64,000 nt of DNA, taken from the NCBI GenBank assembly GCA_009746045.1, contig RPFO01000471.1, positions 1 to 64,000 on the forward strand. The letters run 5' to 3'. Shown piece after piece: positions 46,511 to 58,315 of this stretch. The first letter of the stretch is position 1; every line of letters begins with the position of its first letter. The position numbers and the translations under genes are program-made. The notes below the pieces were generated by a model. That model searched no databases, was not told the origin of the DNA, and worked only from the letters and a program-made list of their open reading frames with translations. The DNA is from Mesostigma viride. Lineage: Eukaryota > Streptophyta > Mesostigmatophyceae > Mesostigmatales > Mesostigmataceae.

Positions 46511-46806
46511 ATACCGGCATGTATGTAATGACTAATTACCTGGTATGGAAAAACAGGAAAATGGACTGTGGGTGGCTTTTCAATCTTGCTGTGCACAGCT
46601 GGATCGGGCTTGACGGGAGCTGTCGAATGCCGCATAGAAGTCCGTGAGAGGAGGGGGTGGGATGCTACTCATGCTACATTAGCCTAATTCTAGCGTTCAA
46701 TTGCATTACCGCTTTAAGTTTCGACGCGGAATTTTAGTCGGCGATCGCAACTTAACACGGTAACGACTGTACCCTGGGCAGCCCCCAGCCCCTACTGTTG
46801 TGATCC

Positions 46807-47536
46807 TGTAACAGAATAAAATGGTGGCCTCTGCTCCACTAAATGCACAGATCTTTTACCTCCTGTCATTGAAGACAGAACGGACTTATCAAACCCCAAG
46901 AGACAGGGGAGATTCCTAGCACTCTCCAGGAATCGTAGAGGGTGGTCGTTTCCCGTCTAGAGGCCATTCCTACGAGACGGTACTTACGCGATAGAGAGCG
47001 GTGGTCCCCTTTTGGTCGGGCGTCTCTCTGCTTGTTCATACAGATACAAGACTTCCTGTCTATCGGATATGGCTGTCCAATAACAGGGCCTGAAGTGAGC
47101 ATGTTTGGTTATTAGAAATAACTTCACATAATTGGGGGTATCCGCGTGATGGCTATGGTGACAAACAGGCAAAGCTTATGTCCCCGCCGACACAGAGGAG
47201 TCCAACGCAATCCTACAGGTCTCAGCCAATCAGAACACAGATGAACCGGTAAGGTTCTCTCTCTGTATGCTTTACACCCCTAACTTACGAAAGATACTAA
47301 CTGACATCAGTCAGATTACACATAGATTCCAAGGTACTGTCCCGTACCGTCCAGGGCCCAACACAAAGGACCATCAAAAGGGCACTCCGCATATAAGTCC
47401 CAAAAAGTCAAGTCAGGCCAGGAATCATAACACTTTGGCCGTACAAAGGACTCAGCCATTTACACTGAACGCTGAACTACAAGTTCGCGTCCACTTGGAT
47501 GTAACAGTATACACACTGTCAGAAAATACTGTTACA
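46807..47536 (-). repeat. LTR (3' LTR in element orientation)
   Basis: 730 bp, bounded by the inverted 8-mer TGTAACAG/CTGTTACA. Same length as its partner at 52962-53691. Confidence 0.95.
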
Positions 47537-47549
47537 TTCCTCCCCCCAA
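47537..47549 (-). promoter_or_regulatory. Polypurine tract of the LTR element
   Basis: Minus-strand ttggggggaggaa directly abuts the 3' LTR. This is the expected primer for plus-strand DNA synthesis and fixes the orientation. Confidence 0.8.
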
Positions 47550-49159
47550 GAACAGAGCTACCAGCTCTGCCAAACAGACCAGTCGCATGACTGCCAGCAT
47601 CCCCACAGGCCTCAAGTCTCCGCCAACACGGCATCATTGACCCTGCAAGGATCTGAGTCTATGGACAAAGGAAATGGTCTGCAAATCACAGGCTGGCCGC
47701 ATGACCCAGTTATCCCTCCAGGCCTTAAGTCTCGACCACAAAGGCGTCATCAACCCTCTTGGGAACTGAGTTCATGGGCAAGACTCACAGCCTGAACACA
47801 TAACACACAACTATCTGGGGAGGAAGTTGTCACACTACCACAAAACTCAAAAACACAAAAAAACACAAAATAAAACCCAAAATATACTTAAAACCAACTA
47901 CTGTCTTCTCCTGGGACTCCAGCCAGAGAAAAGACGAACTGGTACTGGGCTCATCCTGCAACTCATGACAGAGAAAAGACCCTAGTACTATCCAAGTACA
48001 ACGTCATCACAACTGGTATCAAACAAGGCAGGTGAAAGGAACAGCCGCCTTAAAGCTGAAGACTGAAAAAGTCTGAAACAGGACTGGAACTGGAACTTGG
48101 AACTGGAAATAGCAACTGGAAGCAGATCTGGAATTGGAAAAACAACTGGAACTGGATATGCTGGTACAGGAAGTGTCTTCTAAAGAAAGGCAAGTATGGC
48201 CTCAAAAGACACATAAGCAGAGAATAAGGAACCACAGTGTTGAGAGGGCTCACTCATGGAATCCGCCATGCCCATCACAGTAAGCATCATAACAGATTCT
48301 CTCTGCCTATCCCACTAGCAACAAAGACTGTGCCATATCTGCACATCCCAAACTGGATCCATAGAAAGTAGGTAGACTGCACCAAGTCCACGCGTCCAAG
48401 ACAAGGTCTCCCACAACTGGATCAGTGCAAGCACGTAGTAAAAACTGATCTCCAAAATCTGGCCACCCCAGATTCTCCAACCCATCCAAATCTGGCCACT
48501 CCAGATTTTCCATCCCATGCAAATCTGGCCACTCCAGATTCTCCATCCGAGGTCCACATTCTGGATTGCAGGTCAAACACTGGATCGGCTCCAAGAAGGA
48601 AAACTGCAGCAGGAAGACGTCTCTGGATGTCAACCACTGGAAGCAGAACTTGCTGACCAAAGCACGCTGACCACAGCTTTAATGTAGACCAGAGGCCCAG
48701 AACTGAAAGACAGAAATGTCCTTAAGGCCCTCAGTCAGGTGACCACAGCAAATCTGCCATGAAGGCACAGGTCACCAGGACAGAATGGGATCTATGAGGT
48801 AACAAAAGAAGAAACTGAAAATCCCAATCAGTTTCATAGGCAAATAGTGATGTCCATCTGCCATAGACCTCATAGATCTCCTCCCCTCTAAGACAAGACG
48901 CAGGGGGCTAGGGTGAGGGAAAGCCTGCGGCCACATCTCAACCCACAAACAAGTGGCCCTAAATGAACAAGGCACACGCATCAGTCTCTCTCAACTGGAA
49001 TGGTGAGAGCAACCAACGATCTTGGAACGACTCAGGTCACCCAAGACCGCGACCATCATCAAGGCTCAATGCATCACTCAGTGCCAAGAGTGAGTGACAC
49101 CTTAGACCAAGGCAATTCAGCACATCATTGATCATGCAGAGCCATGGTCCAATTACTCA

Positions 49160-49350
49160 ACAGCTGGTAAACTGGAGACAACCAGCACGTAAGCGTATTC
49201 ATTCATCTGGCCGCCTCGGGTAAACTGGAAACAACCAGAAGGCACTGGCCAAACAGAGGTACTGTCTCTGCATGGTGAACTGGATACCACCAGCAGACAA
49301 ACTCGTTCCCAAATCTGCCACTGATTAACTGGATGCAATCAGCAGGCATA
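49160..49350. repeat. Tandem repeat, about 60-bp unit, 4 degenerate copies, inside the LTR element
   Basis: Units are marked by aactgga(g/a/t)acaaccagc-like words at about 49168, 49208, 49267 and 49326. Confidence 0.55.
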
Positions 49351-50784
49351 CTGCCAACAATCTGCCAACGGCGTGGTCACAGGACAGTCATGGGTTAGTC
49401 ACAGGAAGGGGGATGGGGCCAGCCAACCCTGTCAAGGTGTAGGGGTGAGGGCATCTCAAACCCACAAGACAACAAGGTCAGACAGGCTCCCTCCATAAGA
49501 TGTTCCTGTGAGACCACACAACATGGATTAATCCTTGACAGCCATAAGGTTGCAGATTGATGTCAAGCAGCGGGTAAGGCTGACGAGGTCAACACAAAGA
49601 GAGCTCACAGCTCCTAGGTTAAGACTCTCAGCAACAGTATCACAACCCATCCTAGGTACAAAAATTGTCCATTGATCCAGAACGCTGTTGTACTGTGGGC
49701 AGCTCAAGGGCGGAAGGGTCCGTCAGCATAGAGAAATACTCAAGAGCTGTAGCAAGACCCCTTGCATCATGTACAACTGAAGGTGAGTGAGTAGGCACTC
49801 AGGGTACAGATGCCAGCATACTGTTGTACCCAATTAAAACTCTATCAGAGAGAGGCTCTCAGACAGACATGAGAGGATACCACAAAGTCCACTCATGGGA
49901 GGCAGCAAGATAGACAAAGAAATGAACAGAGGTGAGAGGTGAGATCTTCCCAAGACAAGGATTAGCAAGCAAGGAAAGATCAGAAGGGGGTCAAGAGGAC
50001 AGTGACAAGGATCAATAACAAAGGCAAGCAATTGACAAGCAGTGCGGAGTTTGAGCAACAAAAGCCACCGGTAAACTCCACACTTAATGAATGCTCGTCT
50101 GCATCCCTGTTATGATAGCCACAAAACGTCCTTGACACACCCTAGCAACTCTGTTCATGATGTCCACTGCTCCAAAAGATGCACACCATTAGGCCACTCC
50201 ATAGGCCGTGCGAATACTCAAAGCTCTCATAACGGTGAGAACTGAAGAAGATGAGTACTCTAGGTATGCACACAGTCTGTATACCTGGTGCACTGGAGTC
50301 ACAGACTGCACGCGGAGAGAGAGAGAGCTTGAAAACAGGGAATCACATGAGAAGTATGACTCCCACTGTTTCTGACCATATGAACTTCATCAGTAGTCAG
50401 CAGACAGCTAACAAGAAAGGCTTACATGCAGAGAAAGCCCAAGTGATTGAAGTCCAGGTCACTGAGGAAAAAGCAAAATAAGTAAAACTCAGCCATGGCG
50501 TACTGGCACATCATTTACCCTCAGGCAAGCTCTTATAAGACTGCAAACAACCAAAACCTCGTGGGGATTCTGGTATATCCAACACTGGGACAGATGCTAG
50601 TGACTGCTTTCATGACTGAAAAACAACTGTCACGCATCTATCAACCAACTGTACATCTTTCCATAATAAGGCAACCAGGGGCAACTGTATAGACGTCATC
50701 CATGATAAGCACAACGTCTACACCATCCCAATGGCCACAAGAAAGATGTAAACCTGAGTGACTGACGTAAGAGTTAGGCACTTG

Positions 50785-51005
50785 GAATCTACAGGCAGCC
50801 CTGGCAGGGTTAGGAGAGAAGCAAATTATTTTCTCCCAACAGGCAGCCCAAAACTGGTACAGAAAATACCGGCAGCCTTGGCAGGGTTAGGAGACAAACA
50901 AACTAAATTCTCCCAACAGGCGACCTAAAACTAGAACTAAACAGTACAGGCAACCTTGGCAGGGTCAGGAGACAAACAAACTGTTTCTCCCAACAGGTGG
51001 CCTAT
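50785..51005. repeat. Tandem repeat, about 85-bp unit, 3 copies, inside the LTR element
   Basis: Units share caaccttggcagggt(t/c)aggagacaaac-type blocks and end tctcccaacagg. Each unit can fold ggaga against tctcc. Confidence 0.7.
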
Positions 51006-52942
51006 AATACTATATAATACTGTATGGCCTAAATCAGGTGACAGGGAGACTGTTAGTGGCTCCCCTAAGCAGCAGGTCTTAACCAAGACACAGGGTGACA
51101 AGAGTCAACACGTCACAGCCCACGTGTCTAGGACAAGCCAGCTATAAAACTATGACTACAGCAGATTGCTAAAAGGCACTATTGCCAACCTGAGTCATCA
51201 AGGGCAGACGTAAAGTACGTCCTATGCAGCAACTTGATGACCATACTCCTTATGGGACCCAGTGAACAAGCATCCTTTCTACTAAAAAAAGAAGAAAAGG
51301 AAAGACTTGACACTGCCCATTACAATGTTCTCAGCAGTGAACAAAATAGCTAGTTCACGCAATCAAGGCACCTATGTGTGCAAGACCAGAGAACATGGCA
51401 GGGATGCACCCAAGGAGGCACTGCAGAAGCATGCACTCAAAAGAGGCACCGCAGTAGCTACCTACAGCTGCAAGATGTCTATGCAACTGAAGAGGTGCAC
51501 GTCATACTATCTATAGAGTGCAGTACTCTATCACATCTACAGAGGCAAGCCAAGCCATAGATGCAATAGAGCACACCATCCATAGATAATACAAGTGCCC
51601 GTGACTACCCAGGACAGGGGTACAAGTTTCAGCCTGCACCAAGAAATAACATTGAATGCTGGCTGACCCAAGTCCTGGTTGTATTCTAAATAAACTACTG
51701 ACTATCAAAACCATCCTGGAATAGATAGCCTTTCTATTACTAACTATCTGCTGTGTGCTGGTACGTGCCAGAACCATGCACAAGGTGTCTGGTCAGATCC
51801 ACACCCTCCCAGAAAATTTTTACGGTGGGTGAGACCCTACAATGTACCAGATACACTACTAGAGGGCAGTGACAGGCACCAATCAAAACATTTACTCCAC
51901 GCAAGCCTATGGTGAGTGCTAAAAGCTCAGACTCACACAGCAATGCTAAAACAGCATCACAGGCATGGAATAATGTAATGATGGGAACTAGGTTGTTCTC
52001 CTCCCACCCTATGGGGGAAGAAGCCAGCACTCCCTAACTAGGCACGCAGGTGTTAGGCACAACACCGTCAAGGTGTCAGCAGTATTACAGCACACCTTAA
52101 GAGACATGGGACTGTCACCCTTTTTACAAGCCATGACTAGAACAGGGAAAAGACCTTCCTCCAAACTGCTTACAGGACTGGGTCTTCTCCATTCTAGCAT
52201 CATGGTGGTGAACAGAAAGAAAAATGTCTCATCCCCTAGGCATCTCTTCTGCAACCAAAAGAGATCACCAGGTGCCCACCTGCTTTTCAAGATGTTGGCC
52301 TAGCAGATGCCGTTGCAGCAGACGACGCTGTCGCCACAACCAGAAGTCGCTGCTACAGCCAAACGGCGGCGCTAGAGCGAAAGGTTGTTGCCGAAACATG
52401 AAGATGTTGTCACTAAAACTGGCAGATGTAGTCGTTGAAAAAGAAGGCATTGTCACGACTGGAAGAACTCGTTGCCACCACCACACTGTGTCGGCTGATT
52501 GTTGTTGTCGTGTAGAGCTCGAGCCGTTTCAGCGGGTCGGGCAGATTGACGCAGTGTCGAATAGGCGACAGCAGCAGAATCACTTGAGTTGGCTGGTCTG
52601 GTGCGTTAGCTTGGGCTCAGGAAAATGTGGTCTGGCTCGGCTTGTTCGTGAGAACGTCCCATGCCAGACGCATAGCCTATTCCGCAACACAGACTGCAAA
52701 AAGAAATTCGCTGCCAGTGAAGAATGCACTCTATACAGTTCAGCAGGGTTAGTGAAACCGCCAGGTGACTGGCCGCTGAGCTAGATAGAAAGCTTTCTTC
52801 TAAATGTCTCAACCAGGACGAATGCTATCGTTCTTGTTCTTCCCTCGGTAGAAAAAACGTTGGTAGGCGGAAATGGTTGATGTATACTGAAAGAGTCAGT
52901 ACACGGAAACTCGTCCCATGCTTTGATAAGTCTGTTCAGAGG

Positions 52943-52960
52943 TCAAACCTCCGATTACCA
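52943..52960 (-). promoter_or_regulatory. Candidate primer-binding site
   Basis: Minus-strand tggtaatcggaggtttga starts one base inside the 5' LTR and begins with TGG, the complement of a tRNA CCA end. The specific tRNA cannot be named from this window. Confidence 0.6.
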
Positions 52961-52961
52961 A

Positions 52962-53691
52962 TGTAACAGAATAAAATGGTGGTCTCTGCTCCACTAAATG
53001 CACAGATCTTTTACCTCCTGTCATTAAAGACAGAACGGACTTATCAAACCCCAAGAGACAGGGGAGATTCCTAGCACTCTCCAGGAATCGTAGAGGGTGG
53101 TCGTTTCCCGTCTAGAGGCCATTCCTACGAGACGGTACTTACGCGATAGAGAGCGGTGGTCCCCTTTTGGTCGGGCGTCTCTCTGCTTGTTCATACAGAC
53201 ACAAGACTTCCTGTCTATCGGATATGGCTGTCCAATAACAGGGCCTGAAGTGAGCATGTTTGGTTATTAGAAATAACTTCACATAATTGGGGGTATCCGC
53301 GTGATGGCTATGGTGACAAACAGGCAAAGCTTATGTCCCCGCCGACACAGAGGAGTCCAACGCAATCCTACAGGTCTCAGCCAATCAGAACACAGATGAA
53401 CCGGTAAGGTTCTCTCTCTGTATGCTTTACACCCCTAACTTACGAAAGATACTAACTAACATCAGTCAGAATACACATAGATTCCAAGGTACTGTCCCGT
53501 ACCGTCCAGGGCCCAACACAAAGGACCATCAAAAGGGCACTCCGCATATAAGTCCCAAAAAGTCCAGTCAGGCCAGGAATCATAACACTTTGGCCGTACA
53601 AAGGACTCAGCCATTTACACTGAACGCTGAACTACAAGTTCGCGTCCACTTGGATGTAACAGTATACACACTGTCAGAAAATACTGTTACA
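52962..53691 (-). repeat. LTR (5' LTR in element orientation)
   Basis: 730 bp, about 99% identical to the LTR at 46807-47536 by my reading. Confidence 0.95.
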
Positions 53692-53746
53692 GATCCCTAC
53701 AGTAGTGATCCCAAGCCTACAATTGAAGCTCCTAGACAAGCTCCTA

Positions 53747-54161
53747 CAATCATTCACGCCTAAGTTGCCGGGTTGGCGTGTTCACGCCTTAAGTTGGGTC
53801 GAATAGGATTTCGGCATTCTTAGTTTGAAGTAGTTCAGAATAGTATCAACTGCAGGAGACAACCAGTATGTTTAAGTATATTTAGTTCAAATTAGTAGAA
53901 TTAAGTAGAGTCATTCACGCCTTGCTGAGTAGAATAAGTAGGGTTTTCTAGATTAGATTAGCTTAGAGTTAGATTAGTTCGGTTTCGCGGCTTTGCCCCC
54001 CCCTCCATCCATCCACGGGAATATGTGCTACATCAGTGATCTCCCAACGGAGTCATGTTACAATTTGATTTAATTTAATTTTAATTCACGCCTTAAGTTG
54101 GGTTCACGCCTTAAGTTGACCCCTATAAAATCTCGAACCCAACTTAAGGCGTGAATGACTG
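53747..54161. mobile_element. Tc1/mariner-like MITE, 415 bp (255 bp without nested LINE)
   Basis: The left terminus caatcattcacgcct and the right terminus (reverse complement) cagtcattcacgcct form terminal inverted repeats of about 25 bp that continue into aagttg. Each is flanked by TA (53745-53746 and 54162-54163). TA duplication with CAG/CAA-starting termini is the Tc1/mariner signature. No transposase is inside. Sub-terminal copies of ttcacgccttaagttggg add internal inverted repeats. A LINE fragment is nested at 53924-54083. Confidence 0.8.
53924..54083 (+). mobile_element. 160-bp LINE 3'-end insertion inside the MITE, 11-bp duplication
   Basis: Flanked by attcacgcctt at 53913-53923 and 54084-54094. 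It holds LINE 3' UTR (gtagggttttctagatt, gcttagagttag), gtgctacat, the hairpin ctcccaacggag and a TTTAA tail. Confidence 0.88.
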
Positions 54162-54163
54162 TA

Positions 54164-54618
54164 GAAGACGTAATTGGCAGCAGCGAATATGCCACCAGCA
54201 ACAAGTCGGCTCCGATCCTGCTCTGATCCTGCTCCGATCAATAATTATGGAGTATACTCGGCTCGATCGGCCAACATGTAAAATCTCTGCTGCACATCTG
54301 CGGCGTGAAACTGGGAATCACGGACCACCACCACCACCACCAATAACAACAACAACTCGGCTAGATCGCGTGCGGACGTTAATTGGTTCAGGCAGGCTGA
54401 TACCTATTGTGGCGTTTTCTGCAGTTGATTTCGCATGAATTATTTAGGAGTAACGCGTGAATATCAATGTCGATCATGATGCTATCCTAATGTGTATCGG
54501 CCACGTCAACTCCCGGGTGCGGCTGACCAAATAGATGCGTTTCGACGTATTTACTGACTGCGTAAACTTGGATCTGTTCTAGCTCTACCAGACGGAGCAC
54601 CTAAGCCCGGTAGTAGTA
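54164..54618. promoter_or_regulatory. Upstream region of the kinase gene
   Basis: The 455 bp between the MITE and the kinase ATG. Includes a short (CCA)n/(CAA)n stretch at about 54325-54355. No defined promoter motif was recognised. Confidence 0.3.
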
Positions 54619-57600
54619 ATGGACCCCTCCCCTGCTATGCCGAAGCCCAGCTCTACCAGCATTATTGATTTTGGATATCCTAGTGGTTTCAGCCAGATAT
54701 ATGAGACCGTGGAGGTGTTGGGTACGGGGTGCTTCTCCGAGGTTGTGAAAGGCAGACGCCGAGTTTCTGAAGATGACGACGGCCCGAATCCGTGTGTAGC
54801 GGTAAAAAGGATCCCGAAAAAAAAGCTTGTCGAAGATCCTAGCATTATCGACGATATCGAAGTGGAAGTGAAAATCATGATGAAAGTACGCGAGGCCAAC
54901 TGCTCGTACGCCAACATGCTTATCGAGGCGAGGGAAGATGATGATTATGTATATTTAATCTTGGAGCTGTGCGAGGGCGGGGACCTGTTTGACCGGCTGG
55001 CTACACAACGGGAACCTCTCTCGGAACCGTACATCGCGAGGATAATTGCACAGGTCAGTGTCTGTGGCGGCACCTGTCTAACTAGCAAAAACCGTTTCAT
55101 TTGTTTAGCTACTTGATGCTGTCCATCTCGGTGGCCAAACAGAGCGTGACCCTTGCACTTTTCCGCCATTCGCAGGGTATCACAATGCCCAGCCCCATCT
55201 GCGCCTATTTCCCCGCGAACTGCAGTAATGTGTAGACTTCCCGCATCTCTAGGAGGCAGAATTGGCACCTCAAGGCACAATCGCCTTAGTGTCATTAACA
55301 CATCGATGAACTGTATGTGACACTCTGGTGTCATTGTAGTGGAGTGCATGTTGTATCTGTCTCTCAACTTTAATTTCCCAACCGCCCACCCTCCCACACC
55401 TCCCCCCATTCCTATCCTCCCCCACCCCCCCACCCCTCATCCCCTCACCCCCTCACCCCCTCACCCCCTCACCCCCTCACCCCTCACCCCTCACCCCCTC
55501 ACCCCCTCACCCCTCACCCCTCACCCCTCACCCCCTCACCCCTCACCCCTCACCCCTCACCCCCTCACCCCCTCACCCCCTCACCCCTCCCCGCCTCCCA
55601 TCCTCCCAACCTCTTCAAGCTCCCTTACCTCCCCCATCTCCCCACCTCGCCACCTCGGTACATGCATAATCTCTCGTGCCCAACCCGTCTCATCCTCCTC
55701 TCTCATTCCCTCCTCCCGCTTGACCCCCGTTCCCGTTGCTCTACTCCCTACACCCCACCCCCCACCCCCAGCTGCTCCACTTCCTCACCGAACTCCACCG
55801 GCTGGACCTGGCCCACCGCGACATCAAGCCCGGCAACCTGCTGCTTGCGCCCGACAACAGCTTGCGCGTGTCGGACTTCGGCCTGGCCTGCAGCTGTGGC
55901 CCGTTTGTCACTGTGCAGGAGGTGGCGGGGACCCCGCTCTACCTGGCACCGGAGGCCATCCGGGGGGCCTTCTGCCAGAAGTCTGAGCTGTGGGCAGGTA
56001 GGGATGCGAGCGCTAGGATGTGTGTGGGCACTAGGATGCGTGCATGGGCTAGCATGGCTGTACTAGGATGCACACAGTAGCGAGGGCAAAGGTTGGCACA
56101 TATGTGGCGGTAAGGGGGAGAACAAATGGCCCGCGAGGACCGTGGGATGAATTGCCGGCCCATAGTGTTTTGCCCATGGTCCTCCTCCTCCTCCTTCCCC
56201 TGCTCCTCCTCCTCCTCCTCCTCCTCCTCCTCCTCCTCCTCCTCCTCCTCCTCCTCCTCCTCCTCCTCCTCCTCCTCCTCCTCCTCCTCCTCCTCCTCCT
56301 CCTCCTCCTCCTCCTCCTCCTCCTCCTCCTCCTCCTCCTCCTCCTCCTCCTCCTCCTCCTCCTCCTCCTCCTCCTCCTCCTCCTCCTCCTCCTCTTCTTC
56401 TTCTTCTTCTTCTTCTTCTTCTTCTTCTTCTTCTTCTTCTTCTTCTTCTTCTTCTTCTTCTTCTTCTTCTTCTTCTTCTTCTTCTTCTTCTTCTTCTTCT
56501 TCTTCTTCTTCTTTTTCTTCTTCTTCAGTGATGTTAAACATCATTCAATCTAGTCGGTCCAATTGTCAACAGCCGCGATATGGACTCCCTGGTGGTGTGG
56601 CCATTTCGACTTTTGAGGAAGGACGCACCCTCTTTTTGAAGTAAGAGAAGGAGACCCCCCCATGTGTTGTTCCCCCCCAGGTCTGATCCCTCGCCCGACC
56701 TCTATGCCCCTCGTCGAGAAAACTGCTCAGGCCTTTTCGCGATGTGTCCGCGGCGTATCCTCACACCCGCCCACCCTATACTCAGACCCACTCACCTTAC
56801 CATGGACATCATAAACCACCGGCCGCCCCTGCTCTGCCCCCATTGCCCCATTCCAGTGGGCTGCATCCTGTTCTGGATGTTGTCCGGCAAGCACCCCTTT
56901 GATGTCGGTGGGGCCGAGTTGGACCAGCTGGCGGCGCGCATCAGCACGGCTGATGTTGGCGACCTTACAGGGGGCCGATGGGACGCCGTGAGCGCTCCGG
57001 CCAAGGTACCTTTTCTGTGTTGGCATATTTATCGTGTGGCATAGCAGTGTGTGGCAGGGCAGGGAAGGGAAGGGAAGGGAAGGGAAGGGAAGGGAAGGGA
57101 AGGGAAGGGAAGGGAAGGGAAGGGAAGGGAAGGGAAGGGAAGGGAAGGGAAGGGAAGGGAAGGGAAGGGAAGGGAAGGGAAGGGAAGGGAAGGGAAGGGA
57201 AGGGAAGGGAAGGGAAGGGAAGGGAAGGGAAGGGAAGGGAAGGGAAGGGAAGGGCAGGGAAGGGAAGGGAAGGGAAGGGAAGGGAAGGGAAGGGAAGGGA
57301 AGGGAAGGGCAGGGCAGGGCAGGGCAGGGCAGGGCAGGGCAGGGCAGGGCAGGGCAGGGCAGGGCAGGGCAGGGCAGGGCAGGGCAGGGCAGGGCAGGGC
57401 AGGGCAGGGCAGGGCAGGGCAGGGGAGGGCATGGCATGGCATGCACTGGTTTATGGAGCTGCCCCTGTTCCCTTCACCCACACGTCTCCTTTCTGTTGGA
57501 GCAAGGCCCTCAAGGCCTCCCGTGTTGTCCGGCGTGGCATGCTTGGCAGCTCCCATCCAATGTTGTTAGGCCGGCACGTGCTTAGATACGCCCCCCTTTG

Positions 57601-58315
57601 GTCTGACTTCTGCCTCCTCCCCTCCTCGCCTCGCCTGCCGTCCGCGCCCTTATACCCCCCCCATCTTCCATCCACGACACGCCCCGGCCTGTCTGAGTTG
57701 CTTACAAAATAGCATTGCTGCCTTCACATTAATGATCTCACCGCCTCAAAATCTGCTGGCCCATCGGCAGGACCTGGTGCGGCAGCTGCTGACCCGGGAG
57801 GTGTCGTTGCGGCCGACAGCACGGCAGGCGCTCGACCACCCATGGATACACACGCACGCGCCTGCGGAGGTGACGGGGGGCGAGGGCCGTCCCGCACTGG
57901 GGTGGACAGGGAGGGAGGTACGCCCGTGGGTGGCATGGTGGAGTGGTGTGGTCAAGGGGCTGGTTGCGTGGCTTGGTCAGGGTGCTGCGATGAGGCTGAG
58001 ATATTTTTTAGGCTGAGATGTATGTGAGGGTAAGATATTGCTATATAATAGCGTATGGTCGATGACTTGGATGATTACATCGTCCATGATATGAGCAACT
58101 AGGGTTCTTTGGGGCCACTCTGTCCGTGCCTGCACTTGTGTGCGCGTGTTGCCTCCCTTTCTTGCGGCTTGCAGCACGTACAGGGATACACGGTGCCAGA
58201 AGGCTGTGGCATTGCCCATACATGTGTTTTGTTATCAGTTCAGGTGGACCGTATGGACCCCCCCCACACCCTGCCAGCGGGGCTGTTGAGGAATCATACC
58301 GACAGACATCGATGA
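54619..58315 (+). CDS. CAMK-like serine/threonine protein kinase, 326 aa, 5 exons
   Basis: Exons 54619-55053, 55772-55997, 56857-57005, 57771-57869 and 58244-58315 total 981 nt with matching phases. All catalytic landmarks are present: glycine loop LGTGCFSEV (residues 34-42), VAVK lysine K63, LELCEGGDLFDRL hinge, catalytic loop AHRDIKPGNLLL (D162), SDFGLA (D180), AGTPLYLAPE (204-206), SELWAVGCILFWMLSGKHPF (after a splice inside the Val codon), and the αI region LRPTARQALDHPWI. The gene is close to a bare kinase domain. The hinge and HPWI signature point to the CAMK group. The substrate is unknown. The last exon (23 aa) is inferred from a phase-0 acceptor; the alternative is read-through of exon 4 to a stop at 58016. 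Confidence 0.88.
55428..55590 (+). repeat. (CACCCC(C)T)n minisatellite in kinase intron 1
   Basis: About 20 units of 7-8 bp, C-rich in the sense strand, lying before the acceptor at 55769-55771. Confidence 0.9.
56186..56525 (+). repeat. (CCT)n then (CTT)n array in kinase intron 2
   Basis: About 70 CCT/TCC units to about 56393, then about 43 CTT/TTC units. It is a pure polypyrimidine tract of some 340 nt in the sense strand, with triplex (H-DNA) potential and pyrimidine-tract-binding potential in RNA. Poly-Ser/Leu/Glu frames here are artefacts. Confidence 0.95.
57056..57426 (+). repeat. (GGGAA)n then (GGGCA)n array in kinase intron 3
   Basis: About 49 GGGAA units (57060-57308, with one GGGCA at 57252) followed by about 24 GGGCA units. 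Purine-rich in the sense strand, the reverse of the intron-2 array. Confidence 0.95.

Larger units (their letters stand above)
46807..53691 (-). mobile_element. LTR retrotransposon, 6.9 kb, recent, without recognisable gag/pol
   Basis: Two 730-bp LTRs (46807-47536 and 52962-53691) begin TGTAACAG and end CTGTTACA. I count about 6 substitutions between them. The insertion is flanked by a 5-bp duplication, gatcc (46802-46806 and 53692-53696). Orientation is minus: next to the right LTR is a candidate primer-binding site beginning tggtaatcggagg, and next to the left LTR is a polypurine tract (ttggggggaggaa on the minus strand). The 5.4-kb interior has no frame with protease, integrase, RT or RNase H motifs on either strand. 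It contains small tandem repeats. It is probably non-autonomous (LARD-like). Confidence 0.92.

Noticed and set aside
51740-52290. Copia-like RNase H remnant in the LTR element (ESELLALTIGLRG)
   Set aside because: A short resemblance only. It lies about 1 kb from the primer-binding site, the wrong place for RNase H, and the flanking frames have stops.
55939-56644. Poly-Glu, poly-Leu/Phe and poly-Ser frames
   Set aside because: Repeat artefact of CCT/CTT inside a kinase intron.
57870-58016. Kinase ending by read-through of exon 4
   Set aside because: The added residues are Gly/Trp-rich and unlike a kinase tail. A GTGACG donor and a phase-0 acceptor at 58243 give a simpler end. Not fully excluded.
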